A DNA stretch of 64,000 bases. Source: Amoebidium appalachense. Taxonomy: Eukaryota; Ichthyosporea. The notes under the pieces are model-generated. The model had not been told where the DNA came from and searched no databases. It saw nothing but the letters and a program-made list of their open reading frames with translations. Below are positions 44,430-55,676 of this stretch, one piece after another. A program made the position numbers and the translations under genes. Numbering within the stretch: the stretch's first letter is position 1; the number at the start of each line of letters is the position of its first letter. The stretch is taken from the NCBI GenBank assembly GCA_963693365.1, contig CAVNZM010000016.1:4092001-4156000 (forward strand), in the 5' to 3' direction.

Positions 44430-45531
44430 AAGAATGTGGTACAAAGCACCACATATAGGTTGACGACGGACAAACTACCACAATTTATTTTTTTGAAAAC
44501 ACAATTGGAGGGCGGAAGGGGGTGAAAAATATGGTATCATGCAAGGTATATATCACAACACGAAGGCTAAAGCATCTCCACACAAAGAACGGCCCCGACG
44601 CCCATCAACAGACATCCCCTTCTCCCCCGCCCCTCCCCCTCACCCCCCCCCCCCCTCAACAAACGCACACACATATCCCTTCTCCTCCCCCCCACCCCTT
44701 CGGATCCTCCCCCTCCCCCCCCCCCCCCACCACCACCACCACCACCACCACCACCAAGCACGAACACACACACATTCTCTCACCCCCCCTCCGCCCCAAA
44801 CACACCCTCACACTTCTCCCCTTCCCCCCCCCCCCTCCCCCCCCCCCCCCCCTCACCAACCCTTCCCCAGCATCAGGCTCACAAACATACATGTATATAT
44901 ACCTCTCTGCTCCTCATCTGCGTCCGGAGCAATTGGCTCATCACTGAGCCTCCATTTGATCTGCAAACAAACCAGTCAACCTCGTAAGCATCGTTGCAGG
45001 GGACAGAGGGCCTGCCCGCGGGCCAGGGGGGGGGAGGGGGGGGGGATTGAACACACGAAACATTGCAAGGCAAAAAAAAAAAAAAAAAACATGGGGGCGG
45101 AGGGAAATGTGTTTAGGGCGTGGGGGGGGGCGGGCTGCTAGCATGTGTTTAGAATAGGAAGGACAAATTGATGACACAGTAACGGACAACACAATGCAGA
45201 GCCCAAACCATCATATGCAGAGGCGCCGGGGGGAGGGGGGGATGTCATAATGTAATAGACATAAGAGGTGCACATTCACAATGGGAAAAAGAAGCCAGGC
45301 ATGAAAAAAGGAAGAGGGAAGGGGGGACGGGGAGGGGGCCAAGATACTGGCAGTGGAAAGCCAGAAAAATACCACACTGGGCCGGGAATGCACAACAAAC
45401 GTGTGTGCGTGTGCCGTGTGTGTGTGTGTGTGTGAGTGCGTGTGCGGGCGTGTGCATGTGTGTGCACGTTTGTGTGTCCGTGCATGCATGCGTCTGGTGC
45501 ATGTGTGTGCCCGTGCGCGTGTGTACGGGTT

Positions 45532-45567
<36 letters not shown>

Positions 45568-46525
45568 GGACCACACTCAGGTGAAAGTGTGTGTGTTGGT
45601 GTGTGTGTGTGTATGCAGGTGCGGGTGTGTGTGTGTCTGTTGGATGGATGGGTGGGTGGGTGGTGCTGGTGGTGGCGGTGGGGGGGCACATGAATAGCCT
45701 AGGGAAGAGAACGGGGAAGGAGGGGGAAGCGGCCGTGGCGGAGGGGCACGGAAGGGCCCGGGGGGAGGGAGGAGGGGGGGGGGGGGGGGGGGCAGGGGGG
45801 GGCTTGCTGCTGCTGTTGCTTGGCTTTTCCTCCACACCCCATCCCCCCCCCCCGCCCCTCCCCACACCACCACCACCTCCCCCTCCAGCCCCCGCACAGA
45901 CACACCTTTGCCCCCTCATTCTGATACCCTTCTCCCCCCTCCCTTCCCCTCCCCCCCCCTCCCTCCCCCCGCCTCCCCCCCCCCAACAACCATCCCATTC
46001 CCCATATCCTCCGTGCCGGCCGATTGTCCTGCCCTCTCCCCCCATGTTCGACATAAAATCTAAACCGCACACATGCCGCTAAGCATTCCTTTAGCCCACA
46101 AAAACACCATCAACCCCCCCTCCCCCAACTCTTAACCCAATCACCCCCCTCCCCCCCCCCCCCCCCCCGTCACTCCCCCCTCCCCTCACACACACAAACC
46201 CTCCCCCCTACCCCCTCTCCCCTTGATGTTCCATCGTTCGTTTTGAGCCGATTGAGAGGGGAAAAGGAGAAAAAACCAGGGGAAACGTTAAAAAAAAACG
46301 CGCGGAAAAATACGCACCATCCTGTTGATCTCATTGATAGCCTGAGCCAACGAAGTGGCCTGGTATCCCGTGGTGAGATACGATTTGAACATCTTCTCAT
46401 AGTCAACCCCCTGGCTGAAATCGTAACCAACTACAGTGTCGGCATTTTCAGGCACGCTGCTGCGCATAAAAACAGCCGCCTGATGTGCAATATGTCAGAT
46501 ACGTTGTTCGGTTATATTTGGCAAT

Positions 46526-46603
<78 letters not shown>

Positions 46604-47077
46604 ATGTGCCACGGTGTTTTTGCTTGGGCATTTGTGCTTGTTTTTGTGTGTGTGGTTGCTGTGTAATCCTGTGCACCTGCATCCAGCGAGCCTATGTGTG
46701 TGAACCTCTCAAAAGCGTGCCCACGGGATTGAAACATGTTGTCATCATTCTAAGAGTGTGATTATAGCCGTGTGTATCCCCTTACCCCCTGCCCCTTTAA
46801 GCCCTCCAAATCATCACCAGAAGAACGACCATCGTTATGCCCCTCCCCTGCCCCCCCCTCCCCCCCCCCCCAAAAACCCCCAACCCCCAACCCCACCCCC
46901 ATCTCACCTTCCTGTGTGTACACGCCCAAGCTATACCCACTCTGCTCCCCATCCCCCTTTGTCTCTTCCTAAACAAGAAGTCCAGTACAAAACATCAACA
47001 TAGGTCATTGAATTATGGTCATGTTGTGCACACACCTGTGATACTTCGGGCGCAGTCTGAGACTGTTCGTTCGTCAT
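38657..47077 (-). CDS. DHPS: Deoxyhypusine synthase
   Basis: Twelve exons on the minus strand: 47036-47077, 46318-46479, 44903-44960, 44219-44328, 43423-43513, 42910-43037, 42541-42627, 41617-41722, 41171-41274, 40379-40441, 39609-39671, 38657-38761. Phases agree and give 372 residues (human 369). Conserved blocks: [120 protein letters not shown] and VSWGKIK. Lys329 in the WGK motif is the residue that forms the enzyme-intermediate imine in this family. The enzyme uses NAD and spermidine to make deoxyhypusine on eIF5A, in the cytosol. The exon 12 acceptor ends a (CA)n tract and the exon 1 donor starts GTGTGTG. Confidence 0.96.
38763..39020. repeat. (GT)n and poly-G tracts beside DHPS exon 12
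   Basis: About 68 bp of GT from 38763, which is CA ending in CAG on the sense strand and forms the exon 12 acceptor, then G runs at 38841-38866, 38960-38983 and 38992-39020. Confidence 0.95.
39030..39165 (-). repeat. SINE-like dispersed repeat, copy G (divergent)
   Basis: Minus strand: AAGAATGAACTTTGCTCATG, TTGCATACTTTGCACC, then CATTGTGTGCTCTG. Intron 11 of the deoxyhypusine synthase gene, bounded by poly-G. Confidence 0.5.
39841..39888. repeat. Poly-A tract of 48
   Basis: Uninterrupted A run in DHPS intron 10. On the minus strand it is poly-T. No retroposon body was recognised beside it. Confidence 0.9.
39950..40165. repeat. Tandem duplication GTATGAATAGCCGGATAAGG with poly-G
   Basis: Two units (about 40003-40075 and 40089-40160) of GTATGAATAGCCGGATAAGG, GTGTGTG/TGAACATCTG, GTCCGTGGATGAGAA, GGGCGGGCTGGGG and poly-G. 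Length about 85 bp each. Confidence 0.85.
40685..40818 (-). repeat. SINE-like dispersed repeat, copy F (best 5' end)
   Basis: Minus strand reads GGTCGAAACTCGGGTACTG, TGGATGACGTGGGCC, CCTGAGGATGGGCTCTGC, TTATTATGCATACTC, then CATCGTGTTATCCG. The GGTCGAAACTC block resembles a Pol III B box. Poly-G adjoins its 5' end. Confidence 0.75.
41487..41567. repeat. (CA)n microsatellite
   Basis: About 80 bp, DHPS intron 8. Poly-G of about 45 lies at 41116-41160 directly beside exon 9. Confidence 0.95.
43551..43628. repeat. (CA)n microsatellite
   Basis: About 78 bp, DHPS intron 4, followed at 43763-43796 by poly-G. Confidence 0.95.
45130..45225 (-). repeat. SINE-like dispersed repeat, copy H (3' part)
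   Basis: Minus strand: GGGCTCTGCATTGTGTTGTC, CGTTACTGTGTCATC. It shares only the 3' half with copies E and F. Intron 2 of deoxyhypusine synthase. Confidence 0.5.
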
Positions 47078-48119
47078 CTTGACCTGTCACACCCCAACAG
47101 TTAGTTATCCTCAGAAGTTTATTCTCTTCAATATTGTTAGCATTGACATCAGAAGGCGTTAGAGATGCATGTGAGCACTGTGGTGAAAGTACGGTACCAC
47201 CAAACCGTTGCCACGTGATGTGTTATAGGCAGGATCATGAAGCGTTGTGGTAGGATCTGAAGTGTTGTGGTTGTTTCTCCAAGACGCAACAGCGGAACCA
47301 GACATTTTAAATTCGAATCGAGTTGGAGGGCGTTTTTTGAACATTACGGGTCCCAACGCATCTAAACCACGTACATTTTTTGTTTATTTTGGTTCAACTT
47401 GCACACGCTACACCCATGGATTTTTCATGAACGTTGTGCTTTCGGCTAACCTTTTCTCCCAAGTTTGCTACCCTCTCATATCCACCCCCAGGCACATCTT
47501 ATGTGCACAACCCAAGGACCTCCTGATCACCTCACACTTACAATTTGTATGTTCGACGGCGCTATTGGCGTCTGTCTTGCGTGCGATGATTGGAGTGGAT
47601 TGGCCTTGCAGATGATTTACACAAGTGGACTTGGTGTAGCTCCGTCAAAGTTTGCGAGTCACTGACTCACTGTGTGCGTGTGTGCGGCTGAGAAGCTACA
47701 CGTGCACATTGCAGCCTTTGGAATGTCTGGTTGGGCAGGCAGCCAATGGAACTAGACGAATAGATCTATTCTATTTTTAGGTGCTGGGCATGGAGACGAA
47801 TAGATCTGTAGTTGCAACAACTTATGTGGCCTGCCAGTGACAACAGGAGACCCAAAAAAAAAAAAAAAAAAAAAAAAAAAAACACATACAAGAGGCCGCA
47901 GGGAGACAGCACTCAGAATGACTAGTGTGAGCAGGCTGCAGCTGAGCGAGAAAACACAACCGTCGCTATGTAACATTGAATTCAGCAAATTCAGCTCGAA
48001 GTGCATGCATACACTGTGATATAGCCCCGTATCACCACGGTTTCTTCAGGTTATTTTAAGTTTTTTCGCGGTCTGTTTATAACCGGATAAGGCTGTGCAC
48101 ACACACAAACACGAACAGT
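47078..48119. other. Divergent region between DHPS and the KCTD3-like gene
   Basis: Microsatellite-poor, like the ESCRT promoter, which fits a promoter of DHPS on the left side. A poly-A run lies at 47853-47882. No coding exon with a start codon for the KCTD3-like gene was found here. Confidence 0.4.
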
Positions 48120-48469
48120 CGCGCTCTCGCCGCGGAGGTCAAAAACATAGGAAGGTCCTGTGCCTGGAGTTTGGAACAGCTGGAAGCGCTGGTCCAGAAG
48201 CTGTGCGAACAAGAACAGGCACTCGAGCAGGAAAAAAAACCTCTCTGAAAGAGGAAAAGAGGCAGCTCGCAGAAGAAAGGTGGGTGCTGGCGCCCCACTA
48301 GTGATAAGAATAGTTTTCTTGGCACTTCCTCATCATCATGGCTCCCATCGTTGCATGGGTGATGTAGGAACAAGTCAAGCTCGTATGATCGTTTAGAGTG
48401 TGGAAATGTCAAGTGGGGAAAAGAATTCATGGAAAAAGGACACGTTAGAACGGGGAGGGAAGAAAGGAG

Positions 48470-48560
48470 GGGGGCGGGCGGGGGGGGGGGGGGGGGGGGG
48501 AGGGAGGGGAGGGGAGGGAGGGGGGGGGAAGGGGGGGGGGGGGGGGGGGGGAAGGGGATA
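48470..48560. repeat. Poly-G/A-rich purine tract
   Basis: G runs at 48480-48500 and 48531-48551 in the intron of the KCTD3-like gene, within a wider GGGA-rich stretch to about 48780. Confidence 0.9.
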
Positions 48561-49105
48561 AAGGGGGAGAAGGGATGGAAGGGAGGTTGGGTTTGGAGAG
48601 AGATAGGGAGAGGGGGGGGCAGGGCGGGGGGTGAGATAGAGAGAGAGAGGGGTGGGTGGGCGTGTGTGCGCGCGTTTGTGTGTGCTGAAAGTGTAGGGAA
48701 GGGGAGCGAGAAGGTCCGAGGGTGAGAGAAAGAAAGGGACAGAGGGAGGGACAGAGACAAGGGGAGAGAGAGAGAAGAGAGGGCTGAGAATGAGGGGATA
48801 TGGGGAATGAGGAGGAGTTTCTCACCATGCACACACTTGTGATGTTGTTCAAAACGATAACTGTATCGTTAAAAGTAACATCTCCTTAAGTAGTTTGGCA
48901 GACACATGACACTTCCCGCGCGCGCGTGCACACACACACACACACAGACACACAAGTACACACGTATACAAGTACACACACACACCACGCGCGCTCACTC
49001 ACTCACTCACTCATTTGTATTCACTTATCCGCACATTCACTCACTTACTCCTCACTCGTTACATTCAAACACACAACCCAGCCTGCCGTCACCCGCATGT
49101 GCACG

Positions 49106-49108
<3 letters not shown>

Positions 49109-49180
<72 letters not shown>
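49109..49180. repeat. (CA)n microsatellite
   Basis: About 72 bp, in the intron of the KCTD3-like gene. Confidence 0.95.
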
Positions 49181-49182
<2 letters not shown>

Positions 49183-50104
49183 GTGAGAGCATTGAAAGAC
49201 GAACCTCCCTCTCCCCCTCTCTCTCTCCCCCCCTCCCCCCCCCCCCCCCCCCCACACACACACACCCACCCACCCACAAATCCACAAATGCACCCCCCGT
49301 GCAAAGGGTGTACACGCTAAGCACGTACTCTTAAAGACACAACGGCCTTGCACACAAGACCCCCATTCTCCCCCCCTCCCCCCCTCCCCCCTCCCCCCCC
49401 TCCCCCCTGTCCCCCGGGCACCCGGGGCCTGTTTGCGGAAGAAAAGGAGCGCGGAATGTTTGTCATCATGAAAGTTTTTTGTGTATCGGAGTCCTATCCA
49501 TTGCTGTAGTTTTTTTTCATGTTAATAAGGCTGAGACACAACCTTTTTTTGAGTTGGATGGAAGAAGGGTTGGGTGGTGGGGGGGGGGGGGGGGGGGGGG
49601 GGGGGAGGGGAGAAAGGAAGATGGGGGGGGGGAGGGGAAGATAGGGGCCCCGGAGGAAAGGGGGTGAGGGGGGGGGGGGGGGGGGGGGATGGATGCCAAT
49701 AAGGCCAGGACGGGTAGCGAAATATGCCTATTTTTGCTTGGCGTTGCATTATCGTGTTTATTATTGCCCATGTTCTTTTCCTGCCCCTGTTCTTTTCCTT
49801 TGCACCCCCAAGTTCCACGACCGTCCTGAAGACACTATCATCACATTAACACATGCCTTCTCGCCTCCCCCCTCTATTTTGTGATTTATTAAACCCTGCC
49901 AACTCCCCCCCCCCCCCCCCCCCCCTTTTTTTCGCCCACCTCCTACTTCCTTGTTGGGCTTCAACCTCGATCCCGAGCTCTTCCCATGCATGCTTTTGCC
50001 TGTGATGTCTGCTTGTGCTCTCATAAGTAACCCTGCTTGTCTATTAACACGGGAGACCCAACCATGTTCACGTGAAGCAGTATCTGATTAGGTTTTTGCA
50101 TGCA

Positions 50105-50285
50105 AGGTGAATGGGTCGAAACTTTGATACTGTGGATGACTTGCCCCCCCCCCCCCCCCCCCCCCCCCCCTTCTGAGAATGGGCTCTGCTTTATATGCAT
50201 ACTCTTTGTGTGTCTTTTTGGTGCAAACCTGTAGTGTGTTATCCGTTGTGAGTGTGTACCTCATACCCTGGAACACATTCTAACT
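50105..50285 (+). repeat. SINE-like dispersed repeat, copy E with internal poly-C
   Basis: GGGTCGAAACTTTGATACTG, TGGATGACTTG, then about 28 C in place of the short C run of other copies, then CTGAGAATGGGCTCTGC, ATGCATACTCTTTGTGTG and TGTGTTATCCGTTGTGAG. Located in the intron of the KCTD3-like gene. Confidence 0.75.
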
Positions 50286-50303
50286 CCCCCCTCTCCCCTC
50301 CCC

Positions 50304-50334
<31 letters not shown>

Positions 50335-50383
50335 ACACACCCTCCTCCCACACACAACGCACCACATCGCTACACACACACTG

Positions 50384-50419
<36 letters not shown>

Positions 50420-52144
50420 GCACACGCATATGCACACACTTGCACGCACACCCACACCCACACCCACACCCACACCCACCCCCACACCCACACCCACACG
50501 CACAAACACGCACATACTCAAATACACACAACACATTCACATAACCCTCCCCCCCCCCCCCCCCCCCCCCTCCCCCCCCCCCCCCCCGGCCCCTTCCTTT
50601 TTTACAGTCAACGATTTGCAGCCGAACACGAGTCTGTCCGTGAGCTCGAAGCGCAAGGTGACGATAAAATAGCTTTGAATGTCGGCGGGCAAACCTTTGC
50701 CACCACCCGCCAAACACTATGCGCCGTTCCAGGCTCCATATGCTGGCCGCCTGGTTCAGCGGCCGCCACGCCATTCGCACGTGCGAAGACGGCAGCGTGT
50801 TTATCGACCGATCACCTGTGCTCTTTGAGTATGTGCTTGATTTCCTGAGCATCGCCCGCTTGTTCCCGAGGGCGAAAACGCCAAAGACAGGCTGCAGGAA
50901 GAGTGCGAGTATTACGGGCTGCCGTGGCAGGCGAGGGAGCCTCCAAATCCTATTGTTGAGGCGATGAGCCGGGAGCTGGAATGCATTACCATTGATGCAA
51001 AGTGGGCCAACTCTCAGTATGCAATATTTGATGATACCGTTCAAGTTACTTGCTGCTTGTGGCCAGAGTACGACCGAGTGTTGGTGCGGTCCACGGATCA
51101 GAGAAAATCGCTCACGCTTTGGGACGCTTCCACTGGGCATCTGATATACACGTGGCCTAAAGTGGATCCTGAACACAAAGAGCTCCTGTACATGGGGAGT
51201 AATTTCCTGAGCAGGGGGGTTCTTGTTGCTGCAATTTACCACACGGCGGGTTGGGGGGAGAATGCCACTTCAACGGTGGTACTGCGAAGCCCCGTTGACG
51301 CGGCTGTGGTGGCGACGGTCGTTTTGCCCAAAACCTGTGTGGAATTTGCCTGGAGCTGTTGTAAGGGTAGTGTCCAATGTGACGTTTTCGTCAATGTTTG
51401 AGCTTTCTGCGCATTTGGTTGAGACAGGAGAAGTGTTGTGGAGAAAACAATCGGCTGGTTATGAAATAGGCCCGATTCTGTCCGATGACACGCCGGAAAA
51501 ATATGGGATTGTCGTGCATAGCGTGCAAGACTCCGGATGGGCAAGGCTTAGCACCAGAACATGTTTCAGTGCGATTACGGGCTTTGGAATGTACAAAGTG
51601 GACGAGCCAGATTTACCTAGTCGAAGATGGGCCGAAATGGACTTTCAAGAGCGTGTATGTCCAGCGAAAAGAACGCTCTGATTCCGTGGAATCTGTTCGG
51701 TACTGCGCTTTGGGCAAAGATCCTGACCGTTTACGCGCTGTAGTCACGGTTCCAACGACAGAACTTGACGGTATGGTGGATACGTTGGTGTTGACGAGAT
51801 ACGCGAGGGACACAGACTCTACCATCGGCTTTTGCGCGGCGGATGCGCTGTATACACGCGCACGGTCCGACGGTTCCGAATCGCCCGGAGGTCCGAACAC
51901 TTACCTTTTCCCGTTGCGGTATCCTACCCCAGACACAGCGGCGGTGGATAAGATTGTTGGCTTGACTCTTGGGGACAGCGCGTGGTGGGAGGGGGTTCAG
52001 AGTTACGACTGCAGAGGCGAAATGGTCGGGGCGGTGGGGAGCGATGGACGGATAAAACTGTGGAGGCCAAAGAAAGAAGCTGGTGCTGATGGTGCACGTG
52101 CCACGGACACTGGTAGTGTCAAGCGCAGGCGGGTTGACAGTTAA

Positions 52145-52637
52145 AATATGTGGGTACGAAGATCTATTCTCTTTGATGTGTTCTGTTATTGTGTTTGTAC
52201 ATAATGTTGTTTAAATGATACACAAAAAGCACATTTTTCGTATCAATTAGACCCTTCTTCCATGCCTGAACAGTTTGCATAAGTGTATATATATATATGT
52301 AATGACTGTCTAGAGCTGCTCATGGCCTGTAGTAGTTGTTATTCTAGCACTGGATTAATATTTTAGAACAGTACACTGTGCCGTTGCGTTCTTCTGCTGT
52401 ACATCACTGGCGTTGAGAGGAAAATACAGAGCCATTGTGTACACTTTGTCAAATAAATAATACATTGTGTATAATGGAACAGCACTGTGACCGACTCTTC
52501 AATAGAATTTCAGGACTACACTAAGCGTGGCCCATGGGCACTAGTAGCCTGATTCTTGGCCACACCACTCACCTGCCATACCCAACTAATAGTATCCCGT
52601 GCCCGGGCCACTACACAAACACACACACACACACCGT

Positions 52638-52640
<3 letters not shown>
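52145..52640. other. 3' flank of the KCTD3-like gene
   Basis: AT-rich, with AATAAATAATACA at 52454, consistent with a polyadenylation signal about 310 bp past the stop. No gene. Confidence 0.5.
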
Positions 52641-52847
<207 letters not shown>

Positions 52848-52989
52848 CCCCCCCCCCCCCCCCCCCCTCCATCCATCCATCCCCACCCCACCCTCCCCGC
52901 CGCTTAAGCTCCTTCCCCATTCCCCCTGTTCTCCACGCCCAAAACACACACACACCCCTCCCCTTCTCCCCCCCCTGTGGCACACCTAC

Positions 52990-53052
<63 letters not shown>

Positions 53053-53060
53053 CACACACG

Positions 53061-53138
<78 letters not shown>

Positions 53139-53156
53139 ACACACACACACACACAC
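52990..53156. repeat. (CA)n microsatellite with CG patch
   Basis: About 165 bp of CA with one CG-rich interruption, ending exactly where the left arm of the large inverted repeat begins. Confidence 0.95.
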
Positions 53157-53740
53157 TAATTAATCATTATGCCAATGTAAAAAACAAATACGGCAATGTG
53201 CAAGGTCATGGTGCGACACTACAAAACACATGATACTATCCCCCCCTAATTTATAATTTTACCGTAACGACGCATCTATCACTGATAATGTTAATTCCGC
53301 TGTGCCTGCTCACGATCACAGCGTCATTAATAAACAGCAAAACCAGCGCCGTTATATGCCTAGTCAGCTAACCCTTCAGACACTTCAACCCATTACCAAA
53401 CCACCAGAAAACGGCCCGGTTTGCCTTACCCATATGGTTCACAAGAAAAAAGGTTTTGGGGGGTGGGTGGGTGTGGTGCCACGGGGGGGGAGGGGGGAGG
53501 GGGTTGGGCGGGGGGGGGGGGGGGGGGGGGGGCTTTTACATCAAATCTACACTCCATAATCGGATTACTTGGTGTACCCTACTGCGTGCCTGGGCAGGCT
53601 GAAGTATATCCTCGTACTTATTGCTAAGAAAGGAAAAAACAGAAGCTTAAGCGTCCGTTGTAGAAAAAAACAAAACCTTCCTTGTCGGATATGTGCCACC
53701 AGCCGTTGAAAACGGACTTTAGGACGCAGCCGTGTTCATA
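53157..53740 (+). repeat. Left arm of ~580-bp inverted repeat
   Basis: Reverse complement of 59341-59905 over nearly its full length, differing mainly in a poly-G versus poly-C/CA patch near 53455-53532. Outer end TAATTAATCATTATGCC, inner end ACGCAGCCGTG then GT-rich sequence. It carries a short open frame (HDHSVIN, QPITKPPENGPVCLTHMVHK) shared with the other arm. Confidence 0.9.
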
Positions 53741-53887
53741 GTGTGTGTGCGTGTGTGGGTGTGCGTGTGCGTGCGTGAATGCACGGCAGGCACCCTAACA
53801 TTCCCCTTGAGTTGGAAGTTCGTGTTGTGTGGACATCCCTTTAAGCTTTTACACTCTACAGACAAAGTGTACCGTATGGTGTGTGTG

Positions 53888-53966
<79 letters not shown>

Positions 53967-54029
53967 TCGTGCGTGCGTGCGTGTGTGCGTGCATGTGTGC
54001 GTGCGTTAACCTTTTGTGTGTGATGATGG

Positions 54030-54075
<46 letters not shown>

Positions 54076-54187
54076 AAGTGTTGGTGCATTATCTTTTTCT
54101 TATCTTGCCCAGAGCCTCAAACTTAGTAAAGGCTTATTTATTGCCACCATGCACGTGACATACACAGACCCCCCCCCCCCCCCCCCC

Positions 54188-54234
<47 letters not shown>

Positions 54235-54793
54235 ACACCGCCAAGCAAAGACTCCCCCCCCCCCGGAGTAACCAATTGCCATCGCTGGTAGCAGCGTCGG
54301 TGACGTATAATCGGCTTGGTATCCATAGTGATCAGGCGGCCCTGTAGTTCTAAGAGTAGTGGTCACATGATGACCGAGGTGCTTTACTGTGGTATGTAAT
54401 GTGTCGTGAGTTATGTGTAATGTAATTAGTTTAGAATCCCATCGACCGGTCGGCCTTGTATGACGGGGTCAAGGCTAATAACCAACCGCAATTTCGTCCA
54501 GTGGACGATTTGTGGTGGTAACGCTCACGAATTCTGCGGCGAGATCCGCTGCAAATTAAAGGTTAAGGCACCTAATAAAGGGCAGAAAACACAAAAAGAC
54601 TCCCCCCCCACAGTCACGGTGACCACCATCATGATGTACATCTTGCACCATCCCTGCCCCCTCCCCTTAGTAATTACTGCGCGACTGTCTGGTGTGAGGA
54701 CTTTCACGTATATTTATCATCTACGAAAGCTGCACATGTCCCCCCCTGGCCCCCCCTCCCTCCCCCTCTTCTAACACGTGCATCGGGGGCTGT

Positions 54794-54826
<33 letters not shown>

Positions 54827-55296
54827 CGGGGAGGGGACCGAATCACGATCGGCTGCACATGATTATCATCTGTTGTCGCGAACCCGGGAGACAAGAGCTT
54901 CAATTTTTAATCATAGAGCCTCACGATGCCTGAAAAAATATGCTGTATGCCTCTGCAGGTTATTTGCAGGCTAACATTCTATACTAGAGGGAGACTGCAA
55001 TCAACATTTTTAAATAATATATGTACATACAAGTATACAAATGAATGATTGCTCATTAGACACAACTAGAAAACAACACTGTAATAAATTAATTACTCAA
55101 CCAGGCTCAGCCCGATTCCTTTCATTAACGGTATCAAGTCTGCTCAGAACAAAGCCTCGCCAGCCAGGGCCTGGCTGAGCAAAGACGTACAACCTTATAG
55201 AAGTACACATACGACGATATGAAGTTAAACAATAAGCACACACCGGAACATCCGGCGATGATACCCATCTGAAAATAGCCATGATATCTCCCCATT
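53741..55296. other. Inner left part of the inverted-repeat segment
   Basis: (GT)n at 53892-53956, about 41 G at 54032-54073, two poly-C runs at 54171-54220, and poly-G at 54795-54826. No gene recognised. Confidence 0.5.
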
Positions 55297-55319
55297 GCTA
55301 CCCTACTTGCTGGCCCCCT

Positions 55320-55650
55320 TGCAGCCTGGACGTGGGATGGGGCCGCCTCCTGCCACATGTCTTCCTTCAAGGGGGATTTTGTGTCTCTGACCCCCATGGT
55401 TCCACCTGCCCGCGTGCGCGTTGGTGGCGGTGTGATAGAGGCTACGGCTAGTGGTATTGTCCGTGTGGATGCCTGGCACAACGGCAAACAACACAGGCTG
55501 CTTCTACAGACCTGGTATGTGCCGAAATTGGGCGCCCGTTTGTTTTCTGCCCCAATGGCCGCTCGCAGCGAAAAGGGTGAACACCAGCCTGGCGTGTGTT
55601 CAACTCTAGTGAACACGTGGGTGGTGGACGCATGCGCGATACCAGCAAGG
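55320..55650 (+). pseudogene. Copia protease fragment
   Basis: Reads WDGAASCHMSSFKGDF, close to the retropepsin active-site block DSGAxxHM but with the serine position lost, then VRVGGGVIEATASGIV and WYVPKLGARLFS. The frame ends soon after, before any integrase zinc finger or DDE core. Confidence 0.65.
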
Positions 55651-55676
55651 TGCTAGCCATGACGGCAGCAGCTAGT

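Larger units (their letters stand above)
48120..52144 (+). pseudogene. KCTD3/SHKBP1-like BTB-T1 plus WD40 gene with several frameshifts
   Basis: Exon 1 ends at 48279 (donor GTGGGT) and exon 2 spans 50608-52144 (acceptor TTTACAG). Exon 1 encodes a coiled coil (LEQLEALVQKLCEQEQALEQ). Exon 2 opens with RFAAEHESVRELEAQ and the T1/BTB motif IALNVGGQTFATTRQTL, then CEDGSVFIDRSPVLFEYVLD and EECEYYGLPWQ. A beta-propeller with LTLWDASTGHLIYTW, VETGEVLWRK and VGAVGSDGRIKLWRP follows, ending in a basic tail KRRR. BTB then WD40 is the KCTD3/SHKBP1 architecture. The frame must change at least five times: near 48230 (A8 run), 50742, 50845, 51380 and 51550-51610. Neighbouring genes need none, so this is probably a decaying copy, though local consensus errors are possible. 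No start codon was found. AATAAA follows at 52454. Confidence 0.75.

Noticed and set aside
53302-53559. Short frame conserved between the two arms of the inverted repeat as a gene
   Set aside because: The differences between arms that I noticed all change amino acids, with stops close upstream, so conservation reflects recent duplication rather than selection.
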